A stretch of 64,000 nt of DNA from Clostridium_AD estertheticum_D (GTDB lineage Bacteria > Bacillota > Clostridia > Clostridiales > Clostridiaceae): NCBI RefSeq assembly GCF_018861295.1, contig NZ_JAHLDM010000003.1:1-64000 (forward strand). Reading direction: 5' to 3'. The first letter of the stretch is position 1; every line of letters starts with the position of its first letter. This document shows, one piece after another, positions 24,979-31,639 of this stretch. The notes beneath the pieces were generated by a model. The model searched no databases and was not told the DNA's origin. It saw nothing but the letters and a program-made list of their open reading frames with translations. The position numbers were made by a program, and so were the translations under genes.

Positions 24979-26145
24979 TTAAATTTCCGAGATTACTCTT
25001 TCAAGAATATCTAATGCTTCATCAATCTCTCCCTTTGTTACATTAAGTGGAGGAAGTAATCTTACCACGTTATTCCCAGCCGCAATTACAAGCAATTTCT
25101 TGTCAAAACATGACTTACAAAATTCCTTTGTATCTGTACTCATTTTTATACCAATCAATAGACCTATACCTTTTATTTCATCTATTACACCATATTTCTC
25201 TTTTATTTTAAATAATCGTTCTTTCATATATGCACTTGTGTCGTCAATTTTTTCTATAACTCCACCATCAAGAAGCTCTGTTAAAACAGCCTCACCAACA
25301 GCGCATGCAAGTGGATTTCCACCAAAAGTGCTTCCATGATCACCCGGTACAAATGCCGCTGACGCTTTAACATTTGTAATAGTTGCCCCTATTGGAAAAC
25401 CGCCACCAAGTGCTTTTGCAATACATATCACATCAGGAATAACTGAAAATTTCTTATAAGCAAAAAGACTTCCAAGGCGTCCCATGCCGCATTGTACTTC
25501 ATCAAAAATTAATAGAGCATCATATTTATCACACAAATCTCTTGCTGCTTTTAAGAACTCTATTGTTGCAATATTTATTCCGCCTTCTCCTTGAATCGGT
25601 TCTACTATTACAGCGCATACTTTATCATTAAAATTCTTTTTTAACTCTTCTACATCATTAAACTTTATCTTTTGTGTGCCTCCAATTAATGGACGGAAAT
25701 CTTTTTGATATTTTTCCTGACCAGTAACTGATAATGAACCCATAGTTCTACCATGAAAAGACTCGTCCATATATATAAGTACATTTTTATCTTTAGTTGT
25801 TTTTAATGCTCCATACTTTCTCGCTATCTTGAGCGCTGCTTCTATAGCTTCTGTACCACTGTTACAAAAAAATACTTTATCATGATCACAGTTATCTATT
25901 AGTTTTTTTGCGAGTAGCTTATGCGGTGTATTCCAATAATAATTAGAACTCTGCATGAGCTTACTACTTTGCGTAGTTATTGCATTTATTATAGCGGGAT
26001 GGCTATGTCCAAGACAATTCACTGCAACTCCTGATACAAAATCCACATATTCTTGACCCTTCGAATCATAAATTTTACATCCAAGGCCTTTCTCAAAAGT
26101 AACATCATATCTTCCATAAGTATTCATTACACAATTTTCTTCCAT
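24979..26145 (-). CDS. argD: Acetylornithine aminotransferase
   Basis: 388 residues, class III PLP-dependent aminotransferase. It converts N-acetylglutamate semialdehyde to N-acetylornithine in arginine synthesis. Seen are 'NSGTEAIEAALKIARKYG', the 'SFHGRTMGSLSVTGQ' loop, 'IFDEVQCGMGRLG' (PLP Asp) and the PLP lysine in 'CIAKALGGGFPIGA'. The start codon overlaps the argB stop by one base (TAATG), with AAAGGGG just upstream. Being with argB rather than other PLP families makes argD the best reading. Confidence 0.93.
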   Translation of the reverse strand: MEENCVMNTYGRYDVTFEKGLGCKIYDSKGQEYVDFVSGVAVNCLGHSHPAIINAITTQSSKLMQSSNYYWNTPHKLLAKKLIDNCDHDKVFFCNSGTEAIEAALKIARKYGALKTTKDKNVLIYMDESFHGRTMGSLSVTGQEKYQKDFRPLIGGTQKIKFNDVEELKKNFNDKVCAVIVEPIQGEGGINIATIEFLKAARDLCDKYDALLIFDEVQCGMGRLGSLFAYKKFSVIPDVICIAKALGGGFPIGATITNVKASAAFVPGDHGSTFGGNPLACAVGEAVLTELLDGGVIEKIDDTSAYMKERLFKIKEKYGVIDEIKGIGLLIGIKMSTDTKEFCKSCFDKKLLVIAAGNNVVRLLPPLNVTKGEIDEALDILERVISEI

Positions 26146-27020
26146 TATATTACCCCTTTCGTTGTTATAATTTTAGTTCCACTATCCTTAATTATATTTA
26201 ATAATAAACCATGTTTTTTTCTTCCATCGACTAAATGAACATTCTTAGCTCCCTTATTAATTGCAGCAACGCAACATTCAAGCTTTGGGATCATTCCACC
26301 ATAAATCATACCCTTATTTATAAACTCTTTAGTTTGTGCAACCGTTATTGATGATAAAAGCGTTGTTGGGTCAGTTATATCTGTATATACACCATCTATA
26401 TCTGTCATAATTAATAATTTTTCAGCTTTAAGTACTCCGCTTATAGCAGCTGCAGCATAATCTGCATTTATATTATAACTATTTCCTTTGCAACCTACAC
26501 CAACTGGAGAAATAACTGGTATATACTTATTTTTAAGTAAGGTTAGTAAAACTTTTGTATTAATGTTTGCAACCTCTCCAACGAAACCTATATCAATTTT
26601 TTTGTCATCATCAAAAATATACTTCTTTTTAGCTTGAATCAAATTGCTGTCTCTACCACTTATACCTATAGCATTTAGTCCTCTAAGACTTAAGATTGAT
26701 GATAATCTTTTATTAACATTGCCTGATAATACCATCTCTACAATTTCCATAGTATCCTTACTTGTAACTCTTAATCCTTTTATAAACTTGTTTTCACCAC
26801 CTGTTTTCTTTACCCACTTGCTAATCAAAGGACCTCCACCATGTACAATAACAACTTTTATACCTGCTTTTGTCATAAGCTCTATATCTTCTACAAAAGC
26901 TTCCTTAGCAACATCATTGCTCATTATACTTCCGCCATATTTTATCACAAAGGTTTTACCCTCATATTTACTCATTTGCAAAAAATCTTTTTTATTTGAT
27001 TCATTATTTAATATATCCAT
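26145..27020 (-). CDS. argB: Acetylglutamate kinase
   Basis: 291 residues. It phosphorylates N-acetylglutamate, the committed and usually arginine-regulated step. Motifs are 'VIKYGGSIMS', 'VIVHGGGPLIS', 'NINADYAAAAIS' and 'LIMTDIDGVYTD', typical of the amino-acid kinase fold. The start is placed at ATG 27020 because GGAGG lies seven bases upstream; an in-frame ATG at 27041 has no such site. The leader is about 185 bases and the promoter carries ARG boxes. Confidence 0.93.
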   Translation of the reverse strand: MDILNNESNKKDFLQMSKYEGKTFVIKYGGSIMSNDVAKEAFVEDIELMTKAGIKVVIVHGGGPLISKWVKKTGGENKFIKGLRVTSKDTMEIVEMVLSGNVNKRLSSILSLRGLNAIGISGRDSNLIQAKKKYIFDDDKKIDIGFVGEVANINTKVLLTLLKNKYIPVISPVGVGCKGNSYNINADYAAAAISGVLKAEKLLIMTDIDGVYTDITDPTTLLSSITVAQTKEFINKGMIYGGMIPKLECCVAAINKGAKNVHLVDGRKKHGLLLNIIKDSGTKIITTKGVI

Positions 27021-27204
27021 TGTAACCTCCAACCCTAACACTTAATTTTCACTAATTATATAACTGTTTAACGACATTTCAAAAGGAAAGTCTCCCAGTT
27101 TTTTACTAGAAATTACATACTATAATAAAGAAATAACTTCAGTCTGTGTATAAATTTCCTTCTGTAGTCTTAATATTTCAGCACCGCAGGTGATGATTTA
27201 ACCA

Positions 27205-27241
27205 TTTGAATAATTATACATCAATTTGAATAATTATTCAA
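27205..27241 (-). promoter_or_regulatory. argBD promoter overlapped by tandem ARG boxes
   Basis: On the minus strand TTGAAT, 17 bases, TATAAT (27236-27241 and 27213-27218) form a promoter. On the plus strand the same bases hold TGAATAATTATACA (27207-27220) and TGAATAATTATTCA (27227-27240). These match the ArgR half-box pair TGAATNNNNATTCA, centred 20 bases apart as in tandem ARG boxes. ArgR bound here with arginine would block RNA polymerase directly. Confidence 0.75.
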
Positions 27242-27416
27242 CGCATTATTTGTTTTTTTGTATGCTTATTATATTATCTTATTAATAAATGTATAAATCA
27301 AGATGATATGATGTACCCAAAATGTCCTCACTCGAGTGTATATGCTATATTTGCATTCAATTACCATGTTTTTTTTACAAACATGCAAATATTAATATTA
27401 CATCATAATACCACAT

Positions 27417-27670
27417 AATTATGCAACAATAATATGCTTTATAATAAATTCATCCATAAAAATAATATAATCCATCGAGATATAAAACCCGATAACATTA
27501 TGATAAAAAAAGACAATCTAGTTAAAGTTATGGATTTTGGAGCAGTAACTAATTCCAATAAATTTGTAATGTATGAAATGATGACCTATATCAATGTGGA
27601 CTAGCAAAATTATCACCAAATAAATATGCCACTTACTTAAAAACTGGTGAATATCCTATAAATATATAGA
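27417..27670 (+). pseudogene. Ser/Thr protein kinase remnant (Hanks type)
   Basis: Codons upstream of and including 27473 read FIHKNNIIHRDIKPDNIMI and then KVMDFGAV. This is the catalytic loop (HRDIKPDN) and the DFG motif of a eukaryotic-like protein kinase. The frame soon stops at TAG (about 27601), but a shifted frame continues with YLKTGEYPI, like the C-lobe. The glycine-rich N-lobe is missing and the activation segment is deleted. No start or ribosome site exists. It is a decayed fragment, next to an IS-end relic. Confidence 0.75.
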
Positions 27671-27671
27671 A

Positions 27672-27709
27672 AAATACCCTCACATTATATTTATGACAGG
27701 AGGGTATTT
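27672..27709. terminator. Terminator after the P-type ATPase gene
   Basis: AAATACCCTC (27672-27681) pairs with GAGGGTATTT (27700-27709). On the minus strand a T run follows. It lies about 50 bases past the ATPase stop. Confidence 0.7.
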
Positions 27710-27730
27710 CATTTAAGTCTCTTTTTTAAA

Positions 27731-27757
27731 AATGTCCTTGACACATGGCAGTTCAGT
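27731..27757. mobile_element. Possible relic of an IS3-type terminal repeat
   Basis: AATGTCCTTGACACATGGCA shares the 11-mer TGTCCTTGACA with the IS end at position 69, and the flanking GGCAGTTCAG also resembles IS3-type ends. No transposase sequence is attached. With the adjacent kinase fragment it suggests an old insertion or deletion event. Confidence 0.35.
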
Positions 27758-30544
27758 CTAAGCTGCTATCTTTTCTTCTGATTCTGACACGATTTGTTTG
27801 TTCTTTTTTACAAAAAATCTCATAACTAATTTCACTACTTCATTTACTACTATTATAAGTGAAGCTAATCCAATTATCTTCAGCCACATAATAGCGCTTA
27901 AAGGCACTGCATTAAAGAATCCTGAAAATACTTCTGTCACAAATATTTGAACTACTGCTGTAACCGCTAATATTTTTAAAAATATGGTATTCTTTGCAAT
28001 GTTATGTAATATACTGTTTGTGCCAAATTCTCTACAGTTAAATGCATTGAATAATGAACTAAAAGCAAATACCGCAAACAATACTGTTTGCATTTCATTT
28101 GCTCCTGTAGCGCCCTCTACAGGGAATCCAGCTCCTAATATATCAAACTTCATCTGAACCATGATAATACCCGTTATATATAGAGCATTAGCAATCATAC
28201 TTGTCATCATTTGTTTAGTTATAATGCTAGCATTTCTATTAGTAGGTTTTCTCCTGAGTACTGCATCTCTTACTGGCTCAAGTCCAAGCGATAGAGCTGG
28301 TGGACCATCCATTATAATATTTACCCATAACAATTGTATTGTAGTAAATGGCATTTGGAAATCAAATAATACAGATAAAATCGCTGTTAAAAAAGCAATT
28401 ATATTTACTGTTATCTGAAATTGAATAAACCTCTGGAAGTTCTCATAAATACCTCTTCCCCATTTAATACCTTTTACAATAGTTCCAAAACTATCATCTG
28501 TTAATATTATATCTGCAGCATTCTTACTAACCTCGGTGCCCGCTATACCCATAGCTATACCTACATCAGCTTTTGTAAGTGCTGGAGCATCATTTATTCC
28601 ATCCCCAGTTACAGCTACTACCTCTCCATTATCTTGAAGAGCCTCAACTATTCTCATTTTTGTATCAGGTTTTGAACGTGCTACTATTGATATAGTAGTT
28701 ATTTCCTCTCTAAGTTCGTCATCTGTTAATGTATCTATATAAGTAGCTTCTACTGCTCTATTATTACCAGTAAGTAGTCCTAGCTCTTTTCCTATAGCAA
28801 TAGCTGTAATTATATTATCACCTGTAAGCATTTTTGTAGAAACTCCTGCTTTTTTAGCAGTTTCTACTGCCTCTTTAACATCAAGTCTTAGAGGATCTCT
28901 TATTCCTACAAACCCTGTAAATACTAAATTATTCTCAAGCGTTCCTTTCTCTGAAGCCATTGCTACCTCTTCACTTATATTTCTATATGCGAACCCAAGA
29001 ACTCTCATAGAATTCTTTTGAAGTTTTCCAATTTCATTTAAAATCTCTTCACGCCTTGCCTGGTTTAGTTCTACTTCTTCACAATTAACGTGTTCGAATT
29101 TACATAATTCTAGAATTATTTCTGGGGCTCCCTTTGTTAATACTGTAGCACCTTCATCCTCTTCTATAACAGTACTCATCCTCTTTCGTTTTGAACTAAA
29201 AGGAATTTGATGCGCTATTTTTGCATTTTGTCTTTCTTGCACGTAATCATAGGCATCATTGTATAAAAGAAGAGCACATTCTGTTGCACTACCTAGATAC
29301 TTAACTTCATATTCATCTCTTTCAATGTCTGCTGTAGAATTTACAATGCAGTTATCTATAAAATAGTTATTTCTATTACTTAATTCATCGCGGCCCTTAA
29401 ACTTACCATTTAAATAAACTTTTTCAACTGTCATTCTATTTTGAGTAAGTGTACCTGTTTTATCTGAGCATATAACACTTACTGAACCTATTGTTTCACA
29501 GGCTTCTTTTTTAGTAACAAGTGCATTTATTTTAACCATTTTCTGCATTGTTATTGCAAGTGTCATATTTATCATTGTTGGAAGGCCTTCAGGAACAGCT
29601 GCAACAATTAAAGCAACGCATACAACAAAGGCAGTTTTTATTGGTCCAACAGACTCTAAAAAAGCAAATACACTAGTTGTATCAGGTGATATCTCTTTTG
29701 CTACAACCAACTTTATAATCATAACTATAAATAATATCGCAGCTATTGCACTTGATATTTTTGAAATCGTACCACCTAAATGTCCAAGTTTTGACTGAAG
29801 TGGTGTTTCTAAATTACCTTTTTCAAGATTTCTAGCTATTTCTCCCATTTGGGATCTATCACCAGTAGATGTAACTACAAAAGTAGCTCTACCATAAGCA
29901 ATAAGTGTTCCTCCAAAAACCATATTCTTTTGTTTTGCAGGAATTGGATCTTGTACAATAATTTTATCTTTGGCTTTTATGTTTTCCATTTCTATTACAA
30001 GTTCGCAGTCTTTATTTACATCCTCTGATTCTCCTGTAAGCATATCCTCTCTAACAGCTAAATCTAAACTAGTTACAAGTCTTCCATCTGCTGGAACCAT
30101 ATCTCCAGTCTCTACTGAGACTATATCCCCGGGTACTAGTTCATGTTTATTAACCTGAATGATTTTCCCGTTACGCAATACTTTTACCTCTATATTCTCT
30201 GTCATTTTTGATAAAGCATCCGCAGCCTTTTGTGATTTTCCTTCTGTGAAAATACCTATACCAATTCCAATTGCTACAGCACATACTATTCCAATAGCAT
30301 CATGGTACTGTCCTACTAGCGCACTAATTACAGCTGCAACTAAAAGTATTATCATCATAGGCTCAGTTATTGCAGCCTTAATACTATCCCATATAGACCC
30401 TTGCTTTTGTTTGGTAAATTCATTGGCACCATATTTTCCCAGTCTTTGTTTAATCTCAGAATTCGATAATCCTTTGCTACTATCAACCTTAAAATTGTTT
30501 AAAACTTCTAAGCTTTGTTCATTAAAATATTTAATATTGTCCAC
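27758..30544 (-). CDS. P-type cation ATPase (Ca2+/Mn2+, PMR1/YoaB-like)
   Basis: 928 residues, P2A-type pump with cation-ATPase N-terminal domain (about 5-75) and ten predicted membrane helices. The M4 motif is 'VAAVPEGLPT', the phosphorylated Asp is in 'CSDKTGTLTQNRMT', and the hinge is 'VAVTGDGINDAPALTKADVG'. M6 has 'MDGPPALSLGLEP', close to the MDGPPAQSLGVEP of yeast PMR1-type pumps, which carry Mn2+ as well as Ca2+. Two yybP-ykoY (Mn2+) riboswitches precede it, so Mn2+ export is the likely main job, as for Lactococcus YoaB. A Ca2+ role cannot be excluded. The ATG at 30544 follows AAAGGGGTGG. Confidence 0.92.
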   Translation of the reverse strand: MDNIKYFNEQSLEVLNNFKVDSSKGLSNSEIKQRLGKYGANEFTKQKQGSIWDSIKAAITEPMMIILLVAAVISALVGQYHDAIGIVCAVAIGIGIGIFTEGKSQKAADALSKMTENIEVKVLRNGKIIQVNKHELVPGDIVSVETGDMVPADGRLVTSLDLAVREDMLTGESEDVNKDCELVIEMENIKAKDKIIVQDPIPAKQKNMVFGGTLIAYGRATFVVTSTGDRSQMGEIARNLEKGNLETPLQSKLGHLGGTISKISSAIAAILFIVMIIKLVVAKEISPDTTSVFAFLESVGPIKTAFVVCVALIVAAVPEGLPTMINMTLAITMQKMVKINALVTKKEACETIGSVSVICSDKTGTLTQNRMTVEKVYLNGKFKGRDELSNRNNYFIDNCIVNSTADIERDEYEVKYLGSATECALLLYNDAYDYVQERQNAKIAHQIPFSSKRKRMSTVIEEDEGATVLTKGAPEIILELCKFEHVNCEEVELNQARREEILNEIGKLQKNSMRVLGFAYRNISEEVAMASEKGTLENNLVFTGFVGIRDPLRLDVKEAVETAKKAGVSTKMLTGDNIITAIAIGKELGLLTGNNRAVEATYIDTLTDDELREEITTISIVARSKPDTKMRIVEALQDNGEVVAVTGDGINDAPALTKADVGIAMGIAGTEVSKNAADIILTDDSFGTIVKGIKWGRGIYENFQRFIQFQITVNIIAFLTAILSVLFDFQMPFTTIQLLWVNIIMDGPPALSLGLEPVRDAVLRRKPTNRNASIITKQMMTSMIANALYITGIIMVQMKFDILGAGFPVEGATGANEMQTVLFAVFAFSSLFNAFNCREFGTNSILHNIAKNTIFLKILAVTAVVQIFVTEVFSGFFNAVPLSAIMWLKIIGLASLIIVVNEVVKLVMRFFVKKNKQIVSESEEKIAA

Positions 30545-30621
30545 CCCTTTATTTTTATAAACTTTACATCTTGATTAAAATTTCAATATAATTATTCCTC
30601 CTTTACACAAAGTTATATATA

Positions 30622-30677
30622 AAAAACAAAGACTCTTAACACACCGAAACACCAACGGTTTCATTGTGCTAAAAGTC
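30622..30677 (-). terminator. Terminator of the gene-proximal Mn2+ riboswitch
   Basis: Minus strand: GACTTTTAGCACA...TGAAACC pairs with GGTTTCG-like...GTGTTAAGAGTC, followed by TTTGTTTTTT. The 5' arm begins inside the conserved GAGAC end of the aptamer, so Mn2+ binding and terminator folding should exclude each other. Confidence 0.75.
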
Positions 30678-30764
30678 TCACTGTAGCAAATGCTATGATA
30701 AAGCCAGGTTTTTAAAACCAGTTATGTTGACTTTATCGCCCTTACGAGTAGTTACTCCCTCTTA
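30671..30764 (-). ncRNA. yybP-ykoY (Mn2+) riboswitch, gene-proximal copy
   Basis: Minus strand: AGGGAGTAACTACTCGTAAG, then GATAAAGTCAACATAAC, a helix (TGGTTTTAAAAACCTGG), GCTTTATC, and closing GTGAGACTTTT. The GGGAGTA start, GTCAACATA, GGCTTTATC and GAGAC blocks are the conserved parts of the yybP-ykoY class, which senses Mn2+ and often controls P-type pumps. It lies about 130 bases before the ATPase start. Confidence 0.85.
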
Positions 30765-30773
30765 GCTTGAAAA

Positions 30774-30839
30774 AAACATGAAAAAAATAAAAGACTTTTA
30801 ACACAACGATCCATTTATAGATCATTGCGTTAAAAGTCT
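30774..30839 (-). terminator. Terminator of the distal Mn2+ riboswitch
   Basis: Minus strand: GACTTTTAACGCAATGATC and GATCGTTGTGTTAAAAGTC form a long stem followed by TTTTATTTTTTTC. The design is the same as in the second copy. Confidence 0.75.
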
Positions 30840-30930
30840 CACTTGACTGGAATTAGCCACGATAAAGCCAGACTTTAAGGTCTGGTATGTTGACTTTATC
30901 ACCTATAAATAGGCAGTTACTCCCTTTTAA
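30831..30930 (-). ncRNA. yybP-ykoY (Mn2+) riboswitch, distal copy
   Basis: Minus strand: AAAGGGAGTAACTGCC, GATAAAGTCAACATACC, a helix (AGACCTTAAAGTCT), GGCTTTATCG, and AAGTGAGACTTTTAA. All conserved yybP-ykoY blocks are present. It is transcribed first. The two copies differ in their variable stems but keep the core, so both should bind metal. Confidence 0.85.
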
Positions 30931-31057
30931 CATTCATAATTATTATTTAATTAATAATATTATGATATCATAAAATTTATGACTATGCAATACGAGATTA
31001 TATTGTGTCTCAAGTTTTATTATGTTTCCATAGCCAATTTCAACGTTAATTTATAGA

Positions 31058-31471
31058 TTACTCCACTTGAGTTATTAGTTTTCTCATAATATCCTTTAAT
31101 TTAAGATCATTTATATCTTCTGGAGCTATAATTATAACAATACTTATGCCATCATCTGATTTATCCCATTTATAAGCTTTAATGTCTAGTACTGCACCAT
31201 CTGGTACATATTCTTCAATGTCCATTGCAATTTCTTCTGCAAGCGATAGGTATTCTTCAAATAATTCATCTTCTGTTAAATCATTTAAATTATTTTCCCC
31301 TTCCATTAAATCATTTAAGGTATTAATAGCTATACTTAAATTAAAAGCTAATATATCCTCTCTTTTTGAACCTTTACTCATATCTTTAAGTACTTTAAAT
31401 TCTGTGTTTTTCTCGATTGTATCTTTTATATCTTTACTCTCTACAATCGTACTATTAAATTCTACATACAT
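31058..31471 (-). CDS. Small acidic protein of unknown function
   Basis: About 137 residues from the ATG at 31471, chosen because AGGAGATGA lies seven to eight bases upstream (the frame is open to 31513). It is very acidic ('ENNLNDLTEDELFEEYLSLAEEIAMDIEEYVPDG'-type stretch spanning about 70-105) and ends in a predicted beta-alpha unit ('GISIVIIIAPEDINDLKLKDIMRKLI'). No signal peptide or membrane helix. I do not recognise the family. It follows the SNF2 gene by about 170 bases, with an HTH relic between. Confidence 0.55.
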   Translation of the reverse strand: MYVEFNSTIVESKDIKDTIEKNTEFKVLKDMSKGSKREDILAFNLSIAINTLNDLMEGENNLNDLTEDELFEEYLSLAEEIAMDIEEYVPDGAVLDIKAYKWDKSDDGISIVIIIAPEDINDLKLKDIMRKLITQVE

Positions 31472-31489
31472 AGTCTCATCTCCTATTGG

Positions 31490-31634
31490 TGCCACCCACG
31501 TGGCAAGTGGCATCTTATACTATTTTATTACGAGAAATCAGTTTACTTATAGTTGAAGGTGCTAAACTTAAGTATTCTGCTATTTCTTTTATATTTCTTG
31601 CTTTATTATATCATAATCATTGTCATATGGGTGG
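31490..31634 (-). pseudogene. Helix-turn-helix fragment bracketed by 9-bp inverted repeats
   Basis: Minus strand codons read ARNIKEIAEYLSLAPSTISK and LISRNKIV, then a stop at about 31523. This is a clear helix-turn-helix and recalls the N-terminus of IS30-type transposases ('SPSTISREIKRN'). A stop codon lies three codons upstream, so there is no start: it is a fragment. TGCCACCCA (31490-31498) and TGGGTGGCA (about 31626-31634) bracket it as a perfect inverted repeat, which suggests a small mobile-element remnant. Confidence 0.45.
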
Positions 31635-31639
31635 CAGCT

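Noticed and set aside
31490..31512. Sigma-54 promoter (TGGCAC / TTGC)
   Set aside because: The TGGCA bits belong to the inverted repeat and spacing to a GC element is wrong.
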